A stretch of 39,139 nt of DNA, from NCBI GenBank assembly GCA_964484125.1, contig CAZAEK010000018.1:1-39139 (forward strand), written 5' to 3'. Made by a program: the position numbers and the translations under genes. The notes below the pieces were generated by a model that was not told the DNA's origin, ran no database searches, and saw only the letters and a list, made by a program, of their open reading frames with translations. This stretch comes from DSSM01 sp964484125 (GTDB lineage Bacteria; Bacteroidota; Ignavibacteria; Tepidaquicellales; Tepidaquicellaceae). Shown piece after piece: positions 32,202 to 39,139 of the stretch. The first letter of the stretch is position 1; each line of letters opens with the position of its first letter.

Positions 32202-33194
32202 ATGTCAATTAAAATTGGAATAAACGGATTTGGAAGAATCGGAAGACTTGTATTTAAGAGAATGTTTACTATGGGCGGATTTGATGTCGTAGCAATAAAT
32301 GACCTTGCCGATTCAAAAACATTCAGCCATCTTTTAAAGTATGATTCTATACATGGAAAATTTCCTGCAGAAGTTAAGGTAAGTGAAAACGGTATAATGG
32401 TTGGCGGAAAGGAAATCAAAGTACTGTCAGAAAAGGATCCGACTTTATTAGGATGGGATAAATTAGGAGTAGATATAGTAATAGAATCAACAGGTGTATT
32501 TACAAATAAGGAAAAGCTTGGAATGCATCTGAAAGCAGGCGCAAAGAAAGTTATATTAACAGCACCTCCGAAAGATGATTTAGATGCGATAGTTGTATTA
32601 GGCGTAAATGACAATGTATTAAAACCGGAGTTTAAGATAGTTTCAAATGCTTCCTGTACTACAAATTGTTTAGCTCCGATGGTAAAGGTACTTGATGACG
32701 CATTTGGAATCGAGAAGGGATTTATGACAACAGTACATTCATACACAAATGATCAGGTAATGTTAGACCAACCTCATAAGGATTTAAGGAGAGCAAGAGC
32801 CGGTGCAATAAATATACTTCCGACAACAACCGGAGCCGCAAGGGCAGTAGGCAAAGTATTACCGCATTTGAAAGGAAAACTTGATGGATTTTCACTCAGA
32901 GTGCCGACTCCCGATGGTTCGATTACAGATTTTGTAAGTGTATTGAAGAAAGAAGTAACAGTTGAAGAGGTAAATGCCGCTATGAAGAAAGCCGCAGAAG
33001 GAGAGTTGAAAGGAATACTTGAGTATTGCGAAGATCCAATAGTATCAACGGATATAGTAGGCAATGATCATTCCTGCATATTCGATTCATTATCAACAAT
33101 GGCAACAGGCAACCTCGTAAAAGTTATCGGTTGGTATGATAACGAATGGGGCTACAGTTGCAGAGTAGTTGATTTAGTAAAAAAGATATCATAA
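32202..33194 (+). CDS. gap: glyceraldehyde-3-phosphate dehydrogenase (NAD type)
   Basis: This 330-residue GAPDH has N-terminal NGFGRIGRLVFKR and Asp34 (AINDLAD), which indicates preference for NAD. The catalytic Cys152 is in SNASCTTNC with His179 in TTVHSYTNDQ, followed by the GAINILPTTTGAA loop and a C-terminal WYDNEWGYSCR. GGAGG (32193-32197) precedes the ATG. It is the glycolytic/gluconeogenic enzyme, monocistronic with its own promoter and terminator. Confidence 0.97.
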   Translation: MSIKIGINGFGRIGRLVFKRMFTMGGFDVVAINDLADSKTFSHLLKYDSIHGKFPAEVKVSENGIMVGGKEIKVLSEKDPTLLGWDKLGVDIVIESTGVFTNKEKLGMHLKAGAKKVILTAPPKDDLDAIVVLGVNDNVLKPEFKIVSNASCTTNCLAPMVKVLDDAFGIEKGFMTTVHSYTNDQVMLDQPHKDLRRARAGAINILPTTTGAARAVGKVLPHLKGKLDGFSLRVPTPDGSITDFVSVLKKEVTVEEVNAAMKKAAEGELKGILEYCEDPIVSTDIVGNDHSCIFDSLSTMATGNLVKVIGWYDNEWGYSCRVVDLVKKIS

Positions 33195-33210
33195 AAGAAT
33201 TTTAAAATAA

Positions 33211-33258
33211 GGGCTGATAAGAAAAAGCCATAAAGGAAATTTTTATCAGCCCGTTTTT
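33211..33258 (+). terminator. intrinsic terminator after gap
   Basis: A 10-bp perfect stem GGGCTGATAA (33211-33220) / TTATCAGCCC (33243-33252) is followed by GTTTTT. Confidence 0.88.
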
Positions 33259-33284
33259 CACATAACCTCATTTTTTCTAACCCT

Positions 33285-34889
33285 ATGCAAAGATTATTAC
33301 TACTTGGCGATGAAGCAATAGCCCAGGCAGCGATAGATGCCGGAATATCGGGCATTTACGCATATCCCGGGACACCTTCAACAGAAATCACAGAATATGT
33401 ACAAAACTCAAAGGAAGCAAAGGCAAAAGGAATCCGCTCATCCTGGTCAACGAATGAAAAGACAGCAATGGAAGCGGCACTTGGAATGTCTTATGCCGGC
33501 AAGAGAGCAATGGTATGTATGAAACATGTCGGCTTGAATGTAGCCGCAGATCCATTTGTAAACTCAGCTATAACAGGAGCGAATGGCGGATTAATAATAG
33601 TAGCGGCTGATGACCCTTCTATGCATTCATCACAGAATGAGCAGGATTCCAGAGCACTGGCAAAATTTGCATTAATGCCTGTCTTGGAACCATCGAATCA
33701 GCAGGAAGCTTATGATATGGTATATTACGGATTTGAATTATCGGAGAAATACAGAATACCTGTAATGCTCAGGATAACAACCCGATTGGCACATTCCAGG
33801 GCAGGAGTTACACGGAGAGAGCAGCGGAATCAAAATGAAATGAGACTGCCAACGAATCTGAGACAGTTTGTTCTGCTTCCTTCAATAGCGAGAAAGCAGT
33901 ATAAGTCATTACTTGAAAATCAGACGCCTTTTGAGACGGAATCAGAGAATTCAGGATATAATAAATATATTGACGGAAAGAATAAAAAACTCGGAATAAT
34001 AACAACAGGGATTGCATATAATTATCTGATGGAAAATTATCCAAACGGGACACTGGAATATCCGCTTTTAAAGATAACGCAGTATCCTGTACCGAGGAAA
34101 CTTGTAGAAAAGCTATATGAAGAATGTGAAGAAATTCTTGTACTTGAGGAAGGTTCCCCTATGGTAGAAGAATTACTTAGAGGATTACTTGATAAGGGAA
34201 AGAAAGTATATGGAAGACTTGATGGAACGGTGCCGAGAGATGGAGAGCTTAATCCTGTAATTGTAGCAAAGGCATTGGGGCTGAAGACTGAAGAAGGACT
34301 AAAGATACCGGGAAATGTAGTAGGGAGACCGCCATCATTGTGTGCAGGATGTCCGCATATAGATTCAGTAGTTGCATTGAATGAGGCACTGTCAAAATAT
34401 GCGAAAGGGAATGTATTTTCGGATATAGGATGTTATACGTTGGCAGCATTACCGCCATACGAATCAATAAACAGTTGCGTTGATATGGGAGCTTCGATAA
34501 CTATGGCAAAGGGTGCGGCAGATGCGGGATTGAAGCCGGCAGTTGCAGTTATCGGAGATTCTACATTTACACATTCAGGAATAACGGGATTGCTTGATGC
34601 GGTTAATGATAAGTCGAACATAACAGTAGTAATACTTGATAATGCGACAACAGGAATGACGGGCGGACAGCAATCATCAGCATACGGTCATATAGAGGAG
34701 ATATGCAAAGGACTTGGAGTAGAGGAGGAGCATATAATAGTGATGAATCCGGTAAAATCGAAAAGTGAGGAGAATATGGAGATAATAAAGCGCGAGCTTG
34801 AATATGACGGCGTATCGGTACTGATTCCCAGAAGGGAATGCATTCAAACATTGTCACGGAAATCAAAAGAGAAAAGGGCAGGAAAATGA
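33285..34889 (+). CDS. iorA: indolepyruvate ferredoxin oxidoreductase alpha-type subunit, without ferredoxin module
   Basis: This 534-residue TPP enzyme has an N-terminal pyrimidine-binding half (GDEAIAQAAIDAG, AYPGTPSTEI at 26-35, STNEKTAMEAALG). The CAGCPH motif is at 353-358, and the TPP/Mg site GDSTFTHSGITG near 424 has the partner Asn in LDNATTGMTGG near 452. It oxidises 2-oxo acids (aryl pyruvates or similar) with transfer to ferredoxin. Typical IorA proteins are ~580-620 residues and end in a two-cluster ferredoxin domain rich in Cys. This one stops after VSVLIPRRECIQTLSRKSKEKRAGK with no such Cys set. It overlaps iorB by 4 nt. Alternative: a related 2-oxoacid oxidoreductase of the same fold. 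Confidence 0.88.
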   Translation: MQRLLLLGDEAIAQAAIDAGISGIYAYPGTPSTEITEYVQNSKEAKAKGIRSSWSTNEKTAMEAALGMSYAGKRAMVCMKHVGLNVAADPFVNSAITGANGGLIIVAADDPSMHSSQNEQDSRALAKFALMPVLEPSNQQEAYDMVYYGFELSEKYRIPVMLRITTRLAHSRAGVTRREQRNQNEMRLPTNLRQFVLLPSIARKQYKSLLENQTPFETESENSGYNKYIDGKNKKLGIITTGIAYNYLMENYPNGTLEYPLLKITQYPVPRKLVEKLYEECEEILVLEEGSPMVEELLRGLLDKGKKVYGRLDGTVPRDGELNPVIVAKALGLKTEEGLKIPGNVVGRPPSLCAGCPHIDSVVALNEALSKYAKGNVFSDIGCYTLAALPPYESINSCVDMGASITMAKGAADAGLKPAVAVIGDSTFTHSGITGLLDAVNDKSNITVVILDNATTGMTGGQQSSAYGHIEEICKGLGVEEEHIIVMNPVKSKSEENMEIIKRELEYDGVSVLIPRRECIQTLSRKSKEKRAGK

Positions 34890-35458
34890 AAAAAGATATA
34901 ATATTAGCGGGAGTGGGAGGTCAGGGAATCCTCTCCATAGCGGCGTGTATAGGACTTGCAGCAGTATCTGCAGGAATGAATCTGAAGCAGGCAGAAGTAC
35001 ACGGGATGAGTCAGCGAGGAGGCGATGTACAGTCGCATTTAAGAATATCAGATGATGAAATACATTCGGATTTAATACCGCAGGGAAAGGCGGATATAAT
35101 AATATCAGTAGAGCCGATGGAGTCATTGAGGTATTTGCCGATGCTTTCAAAGGATGGATGGATTATAACGAACACAGCTCCGTTTGTGAATATACCGAAT
35201 TATCCTCCGATTGAAGGAATAATAGAGGAAATAGAGAAAGTTCCGAATCACGTAGCAATAGATGCAGATAAAATTGCAAAAGAAATAAAGGCAGTGAAAT
35301 CAGCTAATATGGTGATATTAGGAGCGGCGTCGAAGCATATAGGAATAAGCTATGAGCAGTTGCAGGAAGGCGTCAGGATGTTATTCGGGAGGAAGGGAGA
35401 AGATGTAGTGAATGCAAATTTACGGGCATTAGAAGAAGGAAGAAAATTTGCAATATGA
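34886..35458 (+). CDS. iorB: indolepyruvate ferredoxin oxidoreductase beta-type subunit
   Basis: This 190-residue gamma-domain subunit of the 2-oxoacid:ferredoxin oxidoreductase family starts ILAGVGGQGILSIAACIG and has QAEVHGMSQRGGDVQSHLRI, the signature of this subunit. ATG 34886 overlaps the iorA stop (ATGA). An in-frame upstream TTG would only extend it into iorA and move it away from the MKKDIILAGVGGQG start typical of the family. Together with iorA it would form the catalytic complex. Confidence 0.92.
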   Translation: MKKDIILAGVGGQGILSIAACIGLAAVSAGMNLKQAEVHGMSQRGGDVQSHLRISDDEIHSDLIPQGKADIIISVEPMESLRYLPMLSKDGWIITNTAPFVNIPNYPPIEGIIEEIEKVPNHVAIDADKIAKEIKAVKSANMVILGAASKHIGISYEQLQEGVRMLFGRKGEDVVNANLRALEEGRKFAI

Positions 35459-35463
35459 GATAA

Positions 35464-36156
35464 TTATTTATTTACTTCACCAATGTAAATAAATGAAACA
35501 CCCAGGACCTGCGGATAGTATCTGCAGGTCTTTATATTTCCGGTCTTTTTGAGGAGATTAACGAAATCATCGCCATAGGGGAATTTAGCAGCTGAATCTT
35601 TGAAATATTTATAAGCAGAGAAGTTGCCTGAAACAAGAAAGCCGAGAAGCGGAATTACAGTATTGCTGTAAATTTTATAAGGTAATCTGAAGAGACCGTT
35701 TGGCTGACCTGTTTCGAGAACAACTAATTTCCCACCGTTTTTTACGACACGAGTCATTTCGGAAAGACCTTTTACGGGGTCATCAACATTTCTGATGCCG
35801 AAACCAATTGAAGCAATATCGAAAGTATTATCTTCAAATTCGAGATTCATAACATCGCCAACGCTGACTTCGATGTTGAAGTTGTGTTTAAGGGATTTTG
35901 GTTTTATATAGTCGAGCATTTCTTTGCAGAAATCCTGAGCAATAACTTTACCATTTGGTCCTGTGATTTTAGCGAATTCGATTGCGAAATCGCCGGTACC
36001 TGAAGCACAATCGAGAACGGACATACCGCTTTTGGCTCCGGATAATTTAACGGCTTTTTTCCGCCAGGAGTTATGAGTTCCAAAAGACATAAGAGAGTTT
36101 AGCAGGTCATATTTCCTTGCAACCCGGGAAAACATATTTTTAATTGATTCACTCAT
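35464..36156 (-). CDS. ubiE: demethylmenaquinone methyltransferase (UbiE/MenG)
   Basis: This protein has 230 residues from the ATG at 36156. The start is chosen because MSESIKNMFSRVARKYDLLNSLMS is the family N-terminus; an upstream extension of 20 hydrophobic residues is not family-like. The SAM-binding motif I is LDCASGTGD (48-56), followed by FGIRNVDD and the YKIYSNTVIPLLG..YKYFKDSAAKFP region of UbiE/MenG. It performs the last step of menaquinone synthesis, supporting a quinone-based respiratory chain. It converges on iorB with a 5-nt gap. No Shine-Dalgarno sequence is visible. Confidence 0.92.
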   Translation of the reverse strand: MSESIKNMFSRVARKYDLLNSLMSFGTHNSWRKKAVKLSGAKSGMSVLDCASGTGDFAIEFAKITGPNGKVIAQDFCKEMLDYIKPKSLKHNFNIEVSVGDVMNLEFEDNTFDIASIGFGIRNVDDPVKGLSEMTRVVKNGGKLVVLETGQPNGLFRLPYKIYSNTVIPLLGFLVSGNFSAYKYFKDSAAKFPYGDDFVNLLKKTGNIKTCRYYPQVLGVSFIYIGEVNK

Positions 36157-36185
36157 AGTGTAAAATATTAATAATAATAATAAAT

Positions 36186-36200
36186 TGAAATTTAATTTCA
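36186..36200. promoter_or_regulatory. perfect 15-nt palindrome in the ubiE / TonB-receptor divergent gap
   Basis: TGAAAT-TTA-ATTTCA lies between the divergent starts at 36156 and 36285. It could be an operator. In A/T-rich DNA such palindromes also arise by chance, so confidence is low. Confidence 0.2.
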
Positions 36201-36284
36201 GATACAGCCGCAACATTAAGAAATATACTTCGTATTAGAAACTGATGGAATATGGATATTATTAATTTAAAACATTATAAAGAA

Positions 36285-38726
36285 ATGAAAAAAATAATTT
36301 TCTCTCTGGTAGTAATTTTGGCAGTGATGATTGCCTCGAATTTTTCGAACGCTCAGGATAATGGAAGTAACGGAAAAATAAAGGGTGTGGTTCTGGATAA
36401 GAATACAAATACACCGATGGAATCTGCTGCAGTTCAGTTATTTGATAAGGATTCTAATCTGGTTGGAGGAGCATTAACAACGACTGAAGGGAAGTTTATA
36501 ATTGAGGATATTAAGCCGGGAGTATATAATCTGAAGATAAGTTATATAGGATACGGAACGGCGTATGCGAAAAATGTTGAAGTGAGTTCTACAAAGAAGG
36601 AGTTGAGTATTGGAACGGTGAAGCTTGAGGTGAATACGGAGATGACGCAGGAAATAGAGGTGGTAGATGAGGCACCGGTGATGACAATGGAGGCAGGGAA
36701 GAAAGTATTTGATGTTAAAAAGGATTTGACGGCACAGACGGGAAATGCGCTTGATATGCTGAAGAATATTCCATCGGTTGATGTTGATAATGACGGGAAT
36801 GTGAGTTTGAGAGGAGCGGGAAATGTGAAGATACTGATAAACGGAAAGCCATCGGCGATGCTGAGTAACGGGACTCAATTTTTGCAGAGCATTCCGGCGA
36901 ATATGATTGATAAGGTAGAGGTGATAAATAATCCGTCATCGAAGTATGAGGCAGAAGGGATTTCGGGAATTATAAATTTAATAATGAAGGAGAATTCTTC
37001 AATCGGGTATAACGGGAACATAAAGGCAAACGGAGGAACGGGTGATAAGTATAACATTTCAGGGAATATGAATTATAAGAAGGGAGCATTGAGTTTAACG
37101 GGAAATTACAGTTTCTGGTCTTATCAGATTCCGGGAACAATGACAGTGAACAGAAAACTTTTGGATAATGATGTAAAGAATGTATTGCAGCAGAATACAA
37201 GATGGAAATATAAGGGAGTATCGCATTACGGTTCATTCGGTGCGGATTATGATATTAATGAAAAGAATACATTATCGGTAAATTTGAGTACGATATTTTT
37301 TAACAGGAACAGGGATATAAAATCTTTAAGTGATTTTTATAACAGCGGCGGGGTGATGACAGATAAACTGAATACGAATAATATTGATATTACTGACGGA
37401 TATAATGTGGATGCAACGGTAACATATACGAAGAAGTTTGAGGAGAAGGGTAATGAACTTACTGCATCAGTAAATTTTTCGGGAAGGAAAGAAGACGGTG
37501 ATATGAATTATGCAGAGGATGATTTAATCAATCCGACAGATTTTCAGAAAAGGGTAACTGGATACCGGTATGATTTTTTGAATTCGCAAATTGATTATGT
37601 TTATCAAATTTCGGAGAATTCAAAATTTGAGACTGGATTAAAGAATAACACGCGATTTATAAAGGGTGATGCATTTTATTCTGAGTATGATAAAAATACA
37701 AATACGTGGCAGCCAATGACAATGCGAAATAACAATGTAGATTATTTTGATAACATAGGAGCGGGATATGTGAATTACAGCGGGAAGTATAAGAATTTTT
37801 CATATCAGGTAGGACTGAGAGGCGAGTTCACAAATTCTAAGCTGACATTATTACAGGAAACAGGCGAGTATAAGCAAAATTATTTTGATATATTTCCGAG
37901 TGCGAGTTTATCGCAGAAAATCGGATTAGAGAATCAGTTGACAGCGACATACAGCAGACGTATAAACAGGCCGAATCTGTGGTTTTTAAATCCATTTAAG
38001 GATTATTCGGACCCGAATAACATCCGTTCGGGAAATGTATATTTAAAGCCGGAATATATAAATTCATTTGAGCTTGGCTTTACACGTTATTTGCCGTTTG
38101 CTACACTTACATTGACATCATATTACAGGAATGTGAATGACATAATTAACTTTATAGTTACTGTTGACGGGAACGGAGTATCATATTTACGTCCGGAGAA
38201 TTTAGGTAATTCGAATACGTACGGCTTGGAATTCATAGCGCAGGGGGGCTTTGCGAAATGGTGGACATATAACGGAAGCGTTAGCTATTACACTACGAAC
38301 ACTTACGGGTCGAATGTACTGGCGAATTTTGACAAGACATTTTATGCATGGTCAGGGCGGTTTAACACAAACGTAATGTTAGCAGACATTGCTGATATAT
38401 CGTTCACATATTTTTACAACGGGAAGAATGTAACGGCACAGGGAACGATAGAGCCATTTCAGATGATGAACATAGCGGTACAGAAGAATTTATTTGAGAA
38501 GCGGCTTGTGTTAGGACTGCGAGTAAACGATTTGTTGAATCAGCAGGCGCATAAGTTATACTGGGCAGGGACGAATTTCGAGGCAAATTTATACGGGAAG
38601 CCGACATCGAGGTCATTATTTCTGACGCTGACATATAATTTCGGAGATACGGGAATGAAGACATCAAGAGTACAGCAGAGGAAGCAGAGGGAGATGGAAG
38701 GCGAGATACAGCAGACGGGAAATTAA
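36285..38726 (+). CDS. TonB-dependent outer-membrane receptor, outer-membrane-beta-barrel family type
   Basis: This protein has 813 residues from ATG 36285, where the signal peptide begins (MKKIIFSLVVILAVMIASNF, cleaved near NAQ). An ATG 33 bases earlier would add 11 polar residues. Residues ~30-100 are a carboxypeptidase-regulatory-like domain (GVVLDKNTNTPMESAAVQL). The plug (~115-225) has GNALDMLKNIPSVDVDNDGN, SLRGAGNVKILINGKPS and NPSSKYEAEGISGIINLI. A barrel follows to LFLTLTYNFGDTG, with a short charged tail (~15 residues). This is the receptor type in Bacteroidota in which the barrel belongs to the OMP_b-brl family. No partner lipoprotein is adjacent. Substrate unknown. Confidence 0.9.
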   Translation: MKKIIFSLVVILAVMIASNFSNAQDNGSNGKIKGVVLDKNTNTPMESAAVQLFDKDSNLVGGALTTTEGKFIIEDIKPGVYNLKISYIGYGTAYAKNVEVSSTKKELSIGTVKLEVNTEMTQEIEVVDEAPVMTMEAGKKVFDVKKDLTAQTGNALDMLKNIPSVDVDNDGNVSLRGAGNVKILINGKPSAMLSNGTQFLQSIPANMIDKVEVINNPSSKYEAEGISGIINLIMKENSSIGYNGNIKANGGTGDKYNISGNMNYKKGALSLTGNYSFWSYQIPGTMTVNRKLLDNDVKNVLQQNTRWKYKGVSHYGSFGADYDINEKNTLSVNLSTIFFNRNRDIKSLSDFYNSGGVMTDKLNTNNIDITDGYNVDATVTYTKKFEEKGNELTASVNFSGRKEDGDMNYAEDDLINPTDFQKRVTGYRYDFLNSQIDYVYQISENSKFETGLKNNTRFIKGDAFYSEYDKNTNTWQPMTMRNNNVDYFDNIGAGYVNYSGKYKNFSYQVGLRGEFTNSKLTLLQETGEYKQNYFDIFPSASLSQKIGLENQLTATYSRRINRPNLWFLNPFKDYSDPNNIRSGNVYLKPEYINSFELGFTRYLPFATLTLTSYYRNVNDIINFIVTVDGNGVSYLRPENLGNSNTYGLEFIAQGGFAKWWTYNGSVSYYTTNTYGSNVLANFDKTFYAWSGRFNTNVMLADIADISFTYFYNGKNVTAQGTIEPFQMMNIAVQKNLFEKRLVLGLRVNDLLNQQAHKLYWAGTNFEANLYGKPTSRSLFLTLTYNFGDTGMKTSRVQQRKQREMEGEIQQTGN

Positions 38727-38739
38727 GGGTTTAAAAAGT

Positions 38740-38763
38740 AAGGCGGCACGAAAGAGCCGCCTT
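38740..38763 (+). terminator. GC-rich hairpin after the last receptor gene
   Basis: AAGGCGGC / GCCGCCTT, an 8-bp stem with an 8-nt loop, starts 13 nt after the stop codon. There is no T tract on the plus strand (GCTCATT follows), so it may terminate poorly or only stabilise the 3' end. Confidence 0.6.
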
Positions 38764-39060
38764 GCTCATTGGTATTTAATTAGATTGTTGGATTTTAAGT
38801 ATGAAATGTGAGTTTGCATGAAATGGAAGATAGTATTTATTTAACGTAAGTTTTTCTTAACTATTTAAATAGAAATGTAAGTTTGCAAATATTTTAAGGT
38901 TTGTGGTAATTATGCTTGAGCATAGCAGTTAATAGGATTATTCTAAAGTGTGAGTTCCGAGAACTAAGGACAAACTTTGGGAATGCGAAGTAATTTGTTT
39001 CGCTATAATGACAGGTAATACTCAGAATGACAGAGTGGATTTGATATAAATAATTGGAAT
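38764..39060. other. non-coding stretch with short direct and inverted repeats
   Basis: I find no credible gene here. A 16-nt direct repeat GAAATGT(G/A)AGTTTGCA occurs at 38803-38818 and 38872-38887. Short inverted repeats are TATGCT-tg-AGCATA (38911-38924), AGTTC-cga-GAACT (38953-38965) and GCGAA...TTCGC (38985-39003), followed by ACTCAGAATGACAGAG. The pattern resembles a decayed dispersed intergenic repeat. Confidence 0.5.
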
Positions 39061-39061
39061 G

Positions 39062-39096
39062 AGAAAAAAAAGCACGACACAAATAAATGCCGTGCT
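39062..39096 (-). terminator. minus-strand terminator for the gene entering from the right edge
   Basis: Minus strand: AGCACGGCA (39096-39088) pairs with TGTCGTGCT (39079-39071), 9 bp with one G-T pair and loop TTTATTTG, followed by TTTTTTT. Confidence 0.75.
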
Positions 39097-39116
39097 CTTT
39101 AAATGGTTGAAAAATT

Positions 39117-39139
39117 TTATTTTAGTTTTTTGACGAGGG
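39117..39139 (-). CDS. last codons of a gene entering from the right, possibly a T9SS cargo protein
   Basis: Minus strand: a frame ends ...L-V-K-K-L-K-stop at 39117, 20 nt before the strong minus-strand terminator. An ending of the type LVKKLK is common at the end of T9SS type A sorting domains (compare KKMILVK at 12108). Only seven codons are present, so both the frame and the product are tentative. Confidence 0.4.

Noticed and set aside
32189..32746. 185-codon open frame antisense to gap
   Set aside because: It lies fully opposite a textbook GAPDH gene, has low-complexity Ser/Pro/Phe/Thr composition and no domain. It is a shadow frame.
34838..34885. Upstream start extending iorB into iorA
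   Set aside because: The family N-terminus begins at ATG 34886, which makes a normal 4-nt overlap; the extension is just iorA sequence in another frame.
36285..38726. Foreign origin of the last receptor gene because of more GGG, ACG and GCG codons
   Set aside because: The impression is not quantified, the protein is typical of the lineage, and no mobile element or tRNA flanks it.
38803..38887. CRISPR array from the 16-nt direct repeat
   Set aside because: There are only two copies, imperfect, with no further repeats and no cas genes in the window.

Overview
The window looks like a contig from an Ignavibacteria-type member of the Bacteroidota/Chlorobi (FCB) lineage. The evidence is low GC, secreted proteins ending in the 'NYPNPFNPTT' type of type IX secretion (T9SS) sorting domain, carboxypeptidase-regulatory-domain TonB receptors, a PorV-like barrel, and promoters of the Bacteroidota form (TTG, 20 nt, TAnnTT). 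No species can be named from the sequence alone.

Layout. 1-66 is a tRNA-Gln cut by the window edge. 129-8429 is the 3' half of the ribosomal spc/alpha operon: rpsE-rpmD-[outer-membrane protein]-rplO-secY-map-infA-rpmJ-rpsM-rpsK-rpsD-rpoA-rplQ. An outer-membrane barrel gene with a strong terminator sits between rpmD and rplO, adk is missing between secY and map, four genes start with TTG, and L17 has a ~100-residue charged tail. 8454-10067 holds a long hairpin, the GTPase gene ysxC and a 2-hydroxyacid dehydrogenase. 10118-19893 is a surface/secretion block: an Asp-box T9SS cargo protein, then a same-strand set of TonB-dependent receptor, 1176-residue secreted protein and PorV-like barrel, closed by a 17-bp terminator. 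19940-24476 is a tight envelope/cofactor operon: GWxTD protein, YbbR-like protein, CPBP membrane protease homologue, pdxJ and lptB.

24477-32011 is a long minus-strand operon read as efp, accB, accC, membrane protein, enoyl-ACP-reductase-like SDR, giant Tubulin_2-like protein with a SHOCT tail, and an FmdB zinc ribbon. It joins fatty-acid synthesis (biotin carboxylase, BCCP, enoyl reductase) to an uncharacterised tubulin-superfamily protein. gap diverges from efp, and facing TTG-N20-TAnnTTT promoters lie between them. 33285-35458 encodes a two-subunit indolepyruvate-type ferredoxin oxidoreductase whose alpha subunit lacks the usual C-terminal ferredoxin module. ubiE/menG follows on the minus strand and an 813-residue TonB-dependent outer-membrane protein on the plus strand. 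The last ~350 bases are non-coding and full of short inverted repeats, ending in a minus-strand terminator and the last codons of a gene entering from the right edge.

The best candidates for undescribed biology are the Tubulin_2-SHOCT protein inside a fatty-acid operon and the receptor / large secreted protein / PorV module. Next come the outer-membrane gene and terminator inside the spc operon. All functions are inferred from sequence motifs; no searches were run.
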